NCBI GenBank assembly: GCA_905250115.1
Contig: CAJNOI010000093.1
Coordinates: 267,876 to 331,875 of the forward strand
Length of the DNA: 64,000 nucleotides
Reading direction: 5' to 3'
Source: Adineta steineri
Taxonomy: Eukaryota; Rotifera; Eurotatoria; Adinetida; Adinetidae
Part shown: piece after piece, positions 47,481-59,402 of the stretch
Numbering within the stretch: position 1 is the stretch's first letter
Layout: each line of letters begins with the position of its first letter
The notes under the pieces: model-generated
Told to the model about the DNA's origin: nothing
Databases searched by the model: none
What the model saw: only the letters and a program-made list of their open reading frames with translations
Position numbers and translations under genes: made by a program

Positions 47481-49119
47481 ATGGTATTATTCACATTATT
47501 TATTATCACTATTTTTCTACTTTTATTGTGTTATTATATTAAACGTATCTATTTTACTTTATATGGTTCCATACCTGGTTTACCACCTCAATTTCTCGTC
47601 GGTAATTTACTTGAAACTGGCGTTATAGGAAAGAATATTCCTATCAATCTAATATTTCTTGATTTGAAAGCAAAATTCGGTGATATATTTCAATATTGGC
47701 TTGGTCCAACACGTATCATTGTCGTCAGTCGTCTAGAAGATGTTCAATATATCTATAGTCATCGACATATTTATGATCAAGGTGATATATTTATCGACAA
47801 AATTAGTCTTGTTAATCCATATGCAGGACTTTGTATGAAAGGTATTCAATATTGATCTTTATTTTTCTTTAGATAGTTTTTTGAAAAAAAATTTTATTTG
47901 TAAAAATTTTAGGAGCATCATTTAAACGTCATATTAGTATTACTAGTCCATTATTTCGTCGTAATAAAATCAATACATATTTAGATACAATAAATGATTG
48001 TACAGATAAATTATTGGTTCGTTGGCAAAATTCTAATGATAATTCGCGAGAAATTCATTTAAATATGATTGAACAATGTCAACAATTATTACTTTCAATA
48101 TTTGGTTATATTGCTTTTGATTATGATCTTCAAACACTTGATGATGAATATAATAGTCAGAAAAATGAATTGACTCATGCATTACATATACATCTTGGAG
48201 CAGCAATAACTACAATTCAATTACCAACAATTATTGCTCGAATTTATTTATTAAATCCTGTATATCGACGAGCACGAGCAACAATTGATCGATATTTACA
48301 ACAAATGATTGAACAAGAATTACGTGAAACACCAGATATGAGAGCTGAACGTAAAAGAACAAGTTTAATTGCTTCATTAGTTGATTCATTACAACAAGAT
48401 GAAAAACTTGAACAAACGAAATCTGAAGAAGATAAAAAAGGTTAATTAAACTTACTAATAAATAATTCGATTTTACTTTTTTTTTCATATTAAGGTCTTT
48501 CACGAGCTGAAGTTATTGGAGAAATGCTTTCATTACTTTCAGCTGGTTATAGTACAACTTCAACTTCTGTTGTTTGGTTTATTTTTTTATGAGTAAATCT
48601 TGTAATGTACAAAATAAATTAAAAAAAGAAATATCTCAATATGATCATCAACGTCTTACAATTGAACAACTTGATTCATTAGTTTATTTGGATTGTATTA
48701 TTCGTGAATTATTTCGTTTTATACCACCTGTTGTTGGTACTGTACGAACATTGATTAATGATGATCAATTACCATCGACTGGTGTTCATTTAAATAAAGG
48801 TGATCAAATTTTTATTCCATTTTATAATTTAAGTAGAGATCAACGTTACTGTCCAGGATTAATGGATCCTAATCAATTTCATCCTGAACGATTTCTTAAT
48901 ACAACCAATGATAATAAAATCGATTCGATAACATTTGGTGGTGGTCATCGACAATGTATTGGTCAAGATTTTGCAAGAATTGAATTGAAAGCTATCTGTG
49001 TACGACTTATGCAACATGTTACGTTTGGTGATGGAGGAGAGAAAGTCAATGCAGGTGGATATAAACAAACTGATACAATACTACCGAAACATATCGGTGT
49101 CACTATTACATTTGATTAA
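47481..49119 (+). CDS. Microsomal cytochrome P450 with one-base frame break
   Basis: Exons 47481-47841, 47913-48440 and 48495-49119. An N-terminal membrane anchor (LFTLFIITIFLLLLCYYI) and proline hinge (GSIPGLPPQFLVG) lead into the P450 fold: I-helix LSAGYSTTSTSVVW (without the usual acidic residue before the threonine), K-helix ExxR as ELFR, the FHPERF motif, and the heme loop FGGGHRQCIG with the cysteine ligand. This places it among CYP3/4-like microsomal enzymes acting on fatty acids, steroids or xenobiotics. The summed exons are one base short of a multiple of three: in exon 3 a run of seven T (48582-48588) must gain one T for the frame to continue from WFIF into MSKS. With that it would be 504 residues. 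A homopolymer sequencing error and a true inactivation look alike here. Confidence 0.85.
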
Positions 49120-49356
49120 TTAACTTTTCGAAATAATATTATGTAGATAGAGTTTAATCTATATATAGTATGTTCTCATATAAAAATAATGATATTTATC
49201 CGTTGTATCTATTATCGAAAATCTTTACTAGAAATTTGATATATAACATAGTTCTATATAAGAACAGTTGATATTTTTAAATATGATACAAGTTTATCCC
49301 CGTGAAAAGTATATTTAAGAAAGTAAGTGTGTAGAAATTTTTCTAGATAATATAAA

Positions 49357-50474
49357 ATGGCATTTGTTCGAAATAATCTTCCACGTGTTCAATCAGCATT
49401 ACGATGGATTAGAGTTAATGATATAAATCCATTTGAATGGACAACATCAGCACCAATTATTGATCCATCAGAATTAGGTGATAATCAAGTTTTAATTAAA
49501 AATCATGCTGTTTCCCTCAATCCAGTTGATTATAAAATGGCAACAACGAATTTTTCTAATACAAAATTACCAGCAGTGACAGGTTATGATGTTAGTGGTG
49601 AGATTGTTGCTATAGGAAATGGTGTAAAAGATTTTAAAATTAATGATGAAGTTTTTGGATTTTTAAATTTAAATACAAGTAATGGTGGAGGAGCACTTCA
49701 ACAATATTCAGTTGGTGAAATCGAAACATTAATTAAGAAACCCAAAGAAATAAGTCATACAGATGCAGCAACACTTGGTGTAGCATTTGTAACTGCTATG
49801 GTAGGATTATTATGTATTTCAAAGATAATCTATTTTTTATTCTATTCTATTTTATATAGGATGGACTTCGACAAGCTGATATTAATTCATCAAAATCTAT
49901 TTTTATTCCTGGTGGCTCAGGTGGTGTTGGTCATTTTAGTGTGCAAATTGCTCAAATTCGTGGTGCTAAACAAGTTATAACATCAGCCTCGAAAGATGAA
50001 GGAATTAAAATTCTGAAAGAACAATATAAAATAAAAGATGTAATTAATCATGCAAAAGAAAATATTATTGATCGTGTAAAAGAATTAACTAATGGTGAAG
50101 GTGTTGATATTGTTTATGATACAACTTATCTTGAATCAAGTTTTGAAAAAACAATGAAAACAGTTAAAGAAGGTGGCACATGGGTTGTTCTTCGTCGATT
50201 TGGATCAGATACAAGTAAAGAACAGAAAATTCTTGATGAACGAAAAGTCAAATTAGTTCTTGCTGATCTTGGACGATATTGGTTAGGAAATGAACGAGCA
50301 CAACTAGAAAAATTTGCACAAACTACATTATTACAAGGTGCCAAATGGATTGAAGAAGGAAAACTTAAACCATATATTAATCGAATAATTAAACTTGAAG
50401 AAGCACAAAATGCATTGGAATTAATTAAACAAGGAAAAGGAGGATTTGGAAAAATTGTTATTAAATTATTATGA
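49357..50474 (+). CDS. Zinc-independent MDR oxidoreductase (quinone-oxidoreductase-like)
   Basis: Exons 49357-49800 and 49860-50474 give 352 residues. The N-terminal GroES-like half contains VLIKNHAVSLNPVDYKM and the GYDVSGEIVAIG motif; the Rossmann half has the NAD(P)H loop PGGSGGVGHFSVQIAQ. The structural and catalytic zinc cysteines of alcohol dehydrogenases are missing, as expected for quinone oxidoreductase, enoyl-reductase and related MDRs. Likely reduces an activated double bond or quinone with NADPH in the cytosol. It starts 237 bp after the P450 on the same strand. An AG (tttttctag) ends at 49346, 10 nt before the ATG. Substrate cannot be inferred. Confidence 0.85.
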
Positions 50475-51045
50475 TGAGAAAATTCTTTTTTTTTAAATTT
50501 AGACAATAAAAAATATTTATAGAAAAAATTAAGAAATTATTTTTCTTGTTTTATTTAACTAAAACAAAATATTGATTTTCAAACAAGTAAATAATTATCT
50601 CCAGAGGAACTATTTCTTTGTATTATATCTATATATTCTAAAAGATTATTTTGTGTAACGATGTAGAAATATCGTTCTTTTCGAACGATAAATATTTGCA
50701 CATTTCTATTTATAAATGAGACATGTAATCATGAGATCGCAGAAAAAAATACAAATTGCGTACTTATTTGTTCTGTTTCTCGTCGTACTTTTCAATGCAC
50801 TTTTACGACTATCTTGCGTCTTTTTTTTTCTCCTCCCGTTCTGTGCACATCAAGGTGTATTAATATAAACTTTTTTTCCTTATGCACTTTTTCTATCATG
50901 TGAGTGCTTTTTTATCTATAATTGGACTTTTTCATATAATCTTGAATAAGTTACAATGGGGTATAAATGCAAATCTAACGAAAGATAGATAAAATTCTTT
51001 GTATAAATAAGTTATTTAATTATATCTTTGCTTTTCTTTTTGTAG
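50475..51045 (+). promoter_or_regulatory. Spacer ending in a splice acceptor abutting the next ATG
   Basis: A 571-bp gap with pyrimidine-rich pieces (tttttttttctcctcccg near 50820). It ends ctttgcttttctttttgtag directly before the methyltransferase ATG. With no coding exon visible upstream, this is either a 5' UTR intron or a spliced-leader trans-splice site. Confidence 0.5.
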
Positions 51046-51837
51046 ATGTCTTCCAACGGATCTGTTACCAAAACACGCAATTTTTATATTGATGAGCCAC
51101 CAATCAATACTGACATTGAAACTTTCTTTACAAAATATGCTTCCATTCCAGTGCCGGAACTACGTGAACACTTGTTGATAATTCGCAATCGTGCTTACCA
51201 AAACCATAATTATCCATGTCTTGGTCGCTGGGGTTTTCTTGATTTTTCTATTCAACAAAACCCTATTTACAAAGAAGTTGTTGAAAAATGCAAAACTGAA
51301 GGTGCAACAGTAATTGATTTTGGATGTTGTCTTGGCCAAGATGTACGCCAACTTATCTATGATGGAGTATCTCCGAATCAAATACGTGGATATGATTTAG
51401 ATCCTTTTTTCATTGATCAAGGTTATGAGCTATTTCGAGATGCAGAATTGATGAAAGAAAAGAAAATATTTAGTACAGGTGATATATTTGATGATGAATT
51501 TTTAAAGACAATAGAACCAGCTGATTATGTTCATGTTGGTTCATTTATTCATCTATTTGATGCTGAAACACAGAAGGATGTATGCAAACGACTTACCCAT
51601 CTATCTAAACATGCAATCATTGGACGACAGGCTGGTTTATTAGTAGCAGGAGAACATCCTCGCGCAACTGATGGTAAAAAAATGATGAAACATTCTCCCG
51701 AAAGCTTTACACGCATGTGGGATGAAGTTACAAATGGCAAATGGTACGTGGAAAGTGCCACTTTAACAAAAACGACTATCGGAACAATTGACAATGAAAA
51801 ACTTATTTTTGTAGTTAGAAAAAGAGATGAAAAATAA
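51046..51837 (+). CDS. SAM-dependent methyltransferase of fungal AusD/Trt5 type
   Basis: A 263-residue single-exon class I methyltransferase. Motif I is VIDFGCCLGQD (89-99) with the double cysteine, followed by RQLIYDGVSPNQIRGYDLD, DQGYELFRDAEL, STGDIFDDEF, GSFIHLFDAETQKDV and IIGRQAG. This set (FGCCLGQDxRxLxxDG, DxGYxLFRD, FLHLFxxxxQ, GRQxG) is the pattern I know from methyltransferases in fungal meroterpenoid clusters (AusD, Trt5). The N-terminal LGRWGFLDF is also typical. Third-codon positions are visibly less AT-rich than in neighbours (CGC, GCC, TGC used). Lack of introns plus fungal-type motifs suggests transfer from a fungus. It follows the P450 and MDR genes on the same strand. Likely O-methylates a carboxylate or hydroxyl of a small molecule. 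Confidence 0.8.
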   Translation: MSSNGSVTKTRNFYIDEPPINTDIETFFTKYASIPVPELREHLLIIRNRAYQNHNYPCLGRWGFLDFSIQQNPIYKEVVEKCKTEGATVIDFGCCLGQDVRQLIYDGVSPNQIRGYDLDPFFIDQGYELFRDAELMKEKKIFSTGDIFDDEFLKTIEPADYVHVGSFIHLFDAETQKDVCKRLTHLSKHAIIGRQAGLLVAGEHPRATDGKKMMKHSPESFTRMWDEVTNGKWYVESATLTKTTIGTIDNEKLIFVVRKRDEK

Positions 51838-52151
51838 TCAGACTCTAATATTATTTCATTCTTATCTTCCAATAAAATATAATATAGATTTGAAACATGA
51901 TCTTGTCTAACGACATACAATTAAAGAGACTCATTCATTTAAATTTCAGACATGTCATATAATGATTGTAACTATAGAGAAAATTCGAGTTTTTTTTAGT
52001 CCAAATGAAAGCAAACATTTCTATTAAATACTCATGATATAGAAAATCGTTTTGGAATAAATTATTATAGAAAATGATTATTGAAATAAATAAATAAATT
52101 GATACCATTTACCTTTTATCATATTTATCAATGAAAGAAAAAGAAAGTGTC
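51838..52151. other. Convergent 3' spacer
   Basis: About 310 bp of AT-rich sequence between the methyltransferase and the minus-strand gene; a minus-strand frame covering 51549-51920 is the complement of the methyltransferase. Nothing else seen. Confidence 0.6.
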
Positions 52152-55100
52152 TTAATCACTTGTTATATATGTTCTATCAAGAACAATAGATATTGGTTCA
52201 ATTGAATATTTTTGTATCCACCATTGAAACTTTTCATTCGACATTGATTTTGATGATTTTTGTTTTCGTCTTTTCATTGTTAAAAATGATCTTTGAGATC
52301 GCCGTCGTTTTCTTTTTAAATCTTTATTTTCTATCGTTGTTGGTATTGTTTGTTCTTGGATGTTTTCCGATGAATCTATTATTACTTCATTTTGCTCTTT
52401 ATTAACATCAGTCTCTTCAGGGAAATCCTCATGTTGTGGTTGTTGTTCTTGTTCTTGTTCTTGTATGATTTCTTTTTGTTGATCCATCACAGAATTATTT
52501 TGAAGTAGAGTTTGTTCATTGTCTACTGATTCTATTACATCATTTTGGCATGATGAATTTTTATCTTGTGAAGGAGAAGAAGATCCATGTTCTTGTGGAT
52601 ATGATTGAATATTTTCTGAAAATTTTTCGAACGATTGTTCAATTATATTTGAAGTCGATTTTGACTCATTATCATGTGAATTATTTGTTGACAGTAGTGA
52701 ATCTTCTATGGAGCATTTCTCATTATTATCTATGGTAAATAATTACATTGGTCAATGTAATGATATAATAAGAATACTTACTCTTTTGATCAACTATAGA
52801 CTGTTGAGGAGATATTGGCTGTGTCTTTGGTATAAACTGTTGATTGAAAAATTCCCAATGTTGTTCTAGTTGATGAAGATTAATTAATCTCAAGGATAAA
52901 TCTGAATGAGTAGATTTATCTGGTTTATATCGTAGTATATGTTTAATTCGACATAAATCAACAAATTTTTCAAATGGCATCCAAGGAAAATATGTTAAAA
53001 CAATATCTTTAATTGAAAGACATAGAATTGTTTCATTAGAGTTTATTGATGATGTTGTGCTATATGATTTTATTTCTTTTCCATGAAAGACTATCAATCG
53101 ACAATATGAATTATTTGATTTATATCCATTAGAAGATGATCCAATGTCTTTTTCTGGTAGATGTTTATCGTCCATAGATTGTTTTCCTCTTTCTACAATT
53201 AACAAAACATCATACTCAATTAGTGAAAATTCTCTTTTGAAACTATTATCAATATTTCAATCATTTTTTCAATAGATACTTATAATAAGACAGATAGTAT
53301 GTTATTCGTCGCACTAGTGACGAACATCAGACTCAGATCGTACAATAAGCTATGGAACCAGACATTTCCAGGAAATGATGACGATTTTATGAAAGTAATA
53401 TTCCAGATCAGAAAATATTCAGATTTTCCCAATGTCTCCTGACTAGACTCCTGGTTCTTTCTGAAGGTAGATAGTCGGAAGACACCATAAAATCTCTACA
53501 ATCTTGTAATTTGGAATATTACTTTCATTTTCCACCAGTCCCGGTCGTTTCTAGGGGTCGGAGTTATTGCCATAGGAAAGAACTTGTTGGTCATGGTATA
53601 GAGACTAGGAGAACAATCAGGATTTAGATATATACAGCCTTATATGTTTCTTAAAAGCGCGGTTTACCACATGAGAAATTTCTGTATTTAACTGCTAAAA
53701 TCTTATTGAATCAGCCCTCAAGCCAGTCACAGACTAGTCACACCCATAAGCTTTGGGTTTCAAGAGTTTATGTTTTACTAATATCGACTAATTAAAATTT
53801 GATCTTCATACAAACTATGACAAGTGTCTGCTAATCTATACATGACAGAGATATACTCAAGACTTTCTCTATTCAGTACGTCTCTACTACTGTAATAAAC
53901 ATTTCTCGATAACGACATATGTCATCGATTCTATTAGTGCACAACTAAATCCTTTCCCACTAGTTTTCATGAGAAACTAAATAATGATGATTTTCAATTT
54001 GAATATATAGTTTTTTTTAAAATAGTCCCGAACAATGAATGTCAAGACAATCCCATCTTTGTTATATTTCCATATATAAAATAAGCAAGAATAAAATCCA
54101 AGTACATGTTCTACTTTAATATGTGTAATATTTAATAATTTTAAATAAAAATCAACTCACCTATAGTTTGTTTATTATATTTTGATGAAATCCAAATTTC
54201 ATTATCTTTAATTGTTTGAGAATGTAATGAAATAAATTGATAAAATTGAACAAAAGGTATAAATGGTGTTATATATACTAAATCTAATCTTGAATAATTT
54301 AATTGATTATTTTTCGATAAAAAACTATTTGAATGAAATTTATTAATATATTGAAAAAGTTTCGCTTCATATTCTGTTAATGAAAAATAATGAATTGGTA
54401 ATTGATTCATACAATAAGATATTATTTCCGATGAAAAATTTGATAATAAATGAATATTAATCATTTGTACACATAAATATTCTTCTCGATGACTATGTCT
54501 AAATTGAAGATTATTTTAGAAATCTTTTCATTTAAAACAAAAAATTAAATCGATTTCAAAAGATAAATGAGTTGAAAAAAATGCTATATAAAAGCTTAAG
54601 TTAGCTTACTTAGCATTCAATTCATAGAAATAAATATATAAAATATATTAAGACTTTAAGCACTATTTTCATTAACAGTCGACTTTTTTAAAAAAAGATT
54701 TTCAATATTTATATAAATATCTCCTGAGGTTATCAATATTAATTTCTCAAAGAAAAAGCAACTATGTACTTTTTTTTTCAAGTAAATACTTTTATGTTAT
54801 AACCATAAAGTTTTGATTAAATCTTTTACAACTTTCCTCTGTCGTAATAAAAACGTCCGATGTGTGTACCCTCATCAGCTAATGTTTCATAAGACGTTTA
54901 TTATTAAGACAAAGACAAGCTTTGCATAGTGTTTGCGAAATAGATTAATAGCTTTACGATTGATATCAATATGATAAGAAAACTTTTGCTTTCATCGTAT
55001 TTTGACTATTAGTCAAATAAACCACTCATAACTCATTAGTTATAATGACATATATGAAAAAGTGCTGATGTATAAAGTAATTGAAAAAAACAGACGTGTG

Positions 55101-55641
55101 GGAAGCAAGTAATATATGTGGGTAGAAAGGCAATAATTAGTAGATGCATTGTTATAATGAGACAAAGTGAAAAATAATGTATATGTAATATATTTTAAAG
55201 GATATTTTTCTTAGATTGTTAAAGAATCTTCAACAGAAAAAGCCTGCTGTATGCAGAGATTTAAAGTTAATTCGATAAGTACTTAATGCAGAAAGAAAAA
55301 ATTTTATGTATTCTATTTTATTGTATAATAAAATACATAAGAAAATGTAAAAACATTCCTTAGTAACAGGTTGCTACTGATCAATGAAGGGCAACAAAAT
55401 GATTATATATAAGAATAAGAGATATTTTTAATGAAATTAATTAAAAACAATACCTAAATATAACAGGCAATGAAATTGTTGATGGTGCTATTTGTCGCCA
55501 CGCAAATTGACCAAGACGAGATGTTATATCAATTGTTTTCATATTTGTAAATCGTTGATGAATATTTTCATTAGTTTTAGTCAATAATTCAGTATTAGTT
55601 GGCATTAGTTTAATCGATGAAATCGGACGTTTATGCGCCAT
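52152..55641 (-). CDS. Unrecognised 504-residue protein, probably nuclear
   Basis: Exons 55641-55454, 54498-54161, 53192-52782 and 52729-52152 join in frame (phases 2, 1, 1). The first 170 residues look folded (REEYLCVQMINIHLL, TPFIPFVQFYQFISLHSQ). A second ordered part (about 195-290) includes ILCLSIKDIVLTYFPWMPFEKFVDLCRI. The tail is acidic and glutamine-rich, then has a basic cluster (KDLKRKRRRSQR, MKRRKQK) that would serve as a nuclear localisation signal. No family recognised; a chromatin or transcription role is a guess from the tail. Introns 1 and 2 are about 955 and 968 nt, against 52 nt for intron 3 and 50-80 nt in most neighbours; intron 2 holds an inverted repeat. Confidence 0.6.
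53389..53528. repeat. Inverted repeat inside a long intron
   Basis: Perfect 16-bp arms atgaaagtaatattcc (53389-53404) and its complement (53513-53528) face each other across 108 bp, and a 15-bp near-palindrome catttccaggaaatg lies just outside the left arm. The surrounding 53300-53760 is less AT-rich than the flanks. A MITE-like insertion would explain the unusual intron length; no target-site duplication was found. Confidence 0.4.
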
Positions 55642-58600
55642 TTCAAATTAATTTATTTGAAATTATATCTGAAATAACAATTGAAATGTTCTTTTAGATT
55701 ATTTTATAGAAAAATAATGATGATTGTTTTATATATATATATATATAAATGAAAAAGGTTTTTAAACAAACCGTCCTTTCTCCCAAGGTTAGATAATTGA
55801 CGCATTGCACAAATACAAGAAAGCCTTATCGTATGATGAAAGAAAAAAACAACGACATTTTAATCAACAGAATCAATCTTTAAGAAAAGAAAATCGTCTA
55901 TTTATCATTCTAGAATATTTGAGAAAAGTAAAAAAATAATAAATGAATAATTTTGTTTAGTAAAATTGAAATAAAAGATAAATTCTTTTTTGTTATTCGT
56001 TACTTATATATATAAATATAAAGCATGTGAATGAAACTACGCATCGACTCACGGGTGTCGACTAAAGAAAGTGCACCATACATGAAATGCAACGGAAGGA
56101 ATGAAGAAAAGGGAGAAAAAAAAGGAAGAAAAAACGTATGTAACTGACATTTAGACGATGACGAAAAAGAGCAAGATCCCTGAATGAATGATTGCTTCAT
56201 TCTGTATATATCACTTAATATTTTCTTTTTTATGAAAATATTATTTTAAAAAAGAAACAGAGAAAGACTTAGAAAAATTTTTCAGTATAGAAAAGTCATA
56301 TCAAATTTTTAAAAGAAATGTTTTTATAAGAATATTCTTTCAGACAAACATTTAACTTATTTATGCATCTCGTTTTCTTTGCAAAAGAAACTTGAATCAA
56401 TACAGAAAAAAATATGTTATGTGTGCGTTTTGTTACCATAGTATTTTTAATTTCATAATTCACTTTTTTTTTCTCTTTGATTTTTAGGCAAAATGCAAAG
56501 TAGATGCGACGAAGTGTGTCCCTTGTTTTTTTGCTAGCTTCGCTTTAGTCGATCAAATATATTTAATTCAGTTTGCTACTTATCTATTATTAAACACTAA
56601 GACTCTATTTCGAAAGAATAATTACCGAGCTTTATATATATATTTGCTGGAAAGTGAATCGAATTTATTCTAATTATAAGAGGATGGTTTAAATTTGTTT
56701 TAAACGATGAAAGAATATTGAAAAATGCTTTTAGGATGTTGAAAAACTCAAACATGAAAATATCTCTGATGAGATGTGAGAAATGGTGACAGCTAGCCAG
56801 TAAAAACTAATAATGAAAATGTCTATTGAAAATACAAGTTGAAAATGGTAGTTTTTATTACTTAAGTAAGAAATTATTCTTTTCTTCCGTTTCTTTCAAT
56901 GCGAAGAAATAATATGCTAAGAATAGACACTCTTATTTCTTCATTTAAATAGCTTTTTTAATAGTTAAGCAAGCGAAACATTAAAATATTGTCATATCAC
57001 TTCATCATTTAAAAAATAGTGAAGGCTTACTTTTATAGATATTCAAATATTGACTCGAGTCGGTTAAAAATACAATATTTTTATTTTGCTCGTTATATTC
57101 AAAATAATAAGTAGGTTGAAAGAACACAATGACACTAACAGCCATTTTCTATGCTATCTATTTGATATTATTCAAGCGTGCAATAAATATTTTTTAATAT
57201 TATAAAAATAATTTATCACGCATGTGTCTACTGTAGATTTGAAGGCGTTTATATTAGATATGCATGAGAACATATGAAAAACGTCATGGATAATATCATT
57301 GGAAAAGAAAAGAAAATCTAATAAATAAATAAGTATGTTTACCTGTCAGTTTTTTATGCATTTGATCCTTGTAAGAGCTAGCGGCACTAAACTGTGTATG
57401 GAACAGTCTTAGATCTAGAGGAAGATCGAGACGGGCTTGGCCCAAACGAGGGGGACGGGTGTCGGGAGATTTTCCGCAAGGGCACTCAGTAACTCCTTTG
57501 TTGAAGCACTACAGGAAGTATTCTATCCAACAAAAGTCCAGGTTGAAACTGTTTTGTTAATAATTCTAGCAGAAGTAACCCAACACTGGAGAGAGTAGGA
57601 GCTACGGCAGGGTATTAGTCCCTTGTCCTCCCCAATAAGAAAAGTTTGTTTTTCTTTGCTTACTAATTTAGGAAACTTCCTAGACGTTCTGGAAATTTTT
57701 TGAAGCACTGGTCAACTCGAGAACAATAGAAGATAAAGACCTGATATTTTTACGATCAAACACTAGAGATTGCACGATGCTAAGCTACGCTCGAATTTGA
57801 CGTGTTTATTTGCTCAACAATTGCGTTTTAAGCTCCCAACTATATACATGCACGACTTTGAAAAAAAACAAAGAGAACGTGTAAAAAGTAAATGAACAAT
57901 ATGAAAGAATATCAAAACGATATCAAGAAAATATATCAGCTGGCAAATTCCTAAATAACACCAAAATATGGATGTTTCTCTTTACTCATAATCATGACAT
58001 AATGAGTATATGCATATATGTCATTCTATTTTTCTCCATCATCTGTAACTCAGGACTATTCGAAGAAAATTTTCTTTCATAGATCTTACATGCAAATAGC
58101 TGATGTCTTTCTATGTCTGTAGATGATCGTTACACAACAAGTAAAATAGTTAGATATTCAAGAACGACAATACATGATAGCATTTCGCACAATAGTAGAA
58201 GAGAAGGATGAAAACGTAGTCTGGGAACACCGGCATTATAGTAAAAAGCTATTTACCTTTAAATTCTGTGTGATGTATTTTGAATCGAACAAGTCTACAA
58301 AACAAAAAAATCTCAAAAGAGAAAATATCTGAACGCGTTCTGAAAAGTCCAAGATCGGTAATTCATAACAAATCAAAATGCTACTGTGATCCAATATGTC
58401 AATCATGACATATTAAACTTCTTGGGCAATACCAGGTAATTTTGCTAGTAACTTATATAGCTTGCTAATGTCTCGTACCATCTAATATAAAATCTTACCA
58501 TGCATGTTATTTAAAATAAGAGACCTATATAATTAATAATTTTTTCAAGACTGCACAACTGTTCACTATGATACTTACTTGTCAGAGAAATCATTACTTA

Positions 58601-58914
58601 TATATGAATGAAAGTAAATGTACGTGTGGGTTAAAAATAAATGTATTATTCACACTTACATACATATCTTCATCCATCCATTTCTATAAAGAGCTGAAAC
58701 ATTTAATAGTCTATATTGTTCTCATTATATATTTAATACAGATGAATTAGTTGGCCTAGATGTTGTCAAAAGTATAATCAATTTTGAATTTCATTGTAAT
58801 ACTTCATCAGATAATCGATTCAAATCTTTAAAAACAAATAATTGTTTTAAGCGATTGTTATATTAAATATTATTTAAATAGAATTACTTTTTAAAATAAA
58901 TATTTTTACAGACA
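55642..58914. other. Gene-poor stretch with a GC-rich island
   Basis: Mostly AT-rich non-coding sequence. At 57360-57710 the composition shifts sharply toward GC (for example cgggcttggcccaaacgagg). On the minus strand this island carries a short coding-like segment (ELLSALAENLPTPVPLVWAK) and a nearby 61-codon frame. Neither has a start, introns or a family I can name. A TA microsatellite lies near 55731-55745. Confidence 0.4.
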
Positions 58915-59402
58915 AAACTTCGAATGATATCTTCACGGTCACAAATTTCATTGAGTAGTAAATGTAAGAAGATCAGTATAAGGATTATTTTCATTGTGTT
59001 TTATAATCATAGAAGATAATTTGGTAAAACCTTAAGAATAGCATTGATCACTTGTAGAACAACAGATTGTATATCCCAAAAAAATTTATGAATCTGGATC
59101 AAGACATTACTTAAGTTATTCTAATAGTTGGTCAACAGCTGTGTTAATATCAAGGCTATCATTCAAAACATTTTCACCAAGTTGAAGAGCTTGTTATTAA
59201 AGTAATTGTAACTGAAATCATGATAGAACACTTGTAAGATAAGCAAAAATACTATTAAATTGATAGAATATAATAGCATATACCTAGTGAAGGCAGAAAA
59301 GTAAAGATTGCATTAAAATTGTATATATGAGGGGTATAAGGTTTGTTTTGAGCAAAAGTAATAGTAACGAAAAGAAAGATGAATTTAGCCAAGCAATGCA
59401 TA
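58915..59402 (-). pseudogene. Decayed secreted-protein gene
   Basis: On the minus strand an ATG at 59402 begins a clean signal peptide (MHCLAKFIFLFVTITFAQ) and about 39 codons up to a donor-like CTAG|GTATATGC. Beyond an acceptor-like atgatttcag lie protein-like segments in different frames (QALQLGENVLNDSLDINTAV; VVLQVINAILK; NENNPYTDLLTF), broken by several stops and frame changes. The amphipathic helices suggest a small secreted helical protein. Family unknown. Confidence is limited because the segments are short. Confidence 0.35.

Noticed and set aside
50126-50506. 126-codon minus-strand frame
   Set aside because: Complement of the MDR oxidoreductase exon, whose protein motifs are clear on the plus strand.
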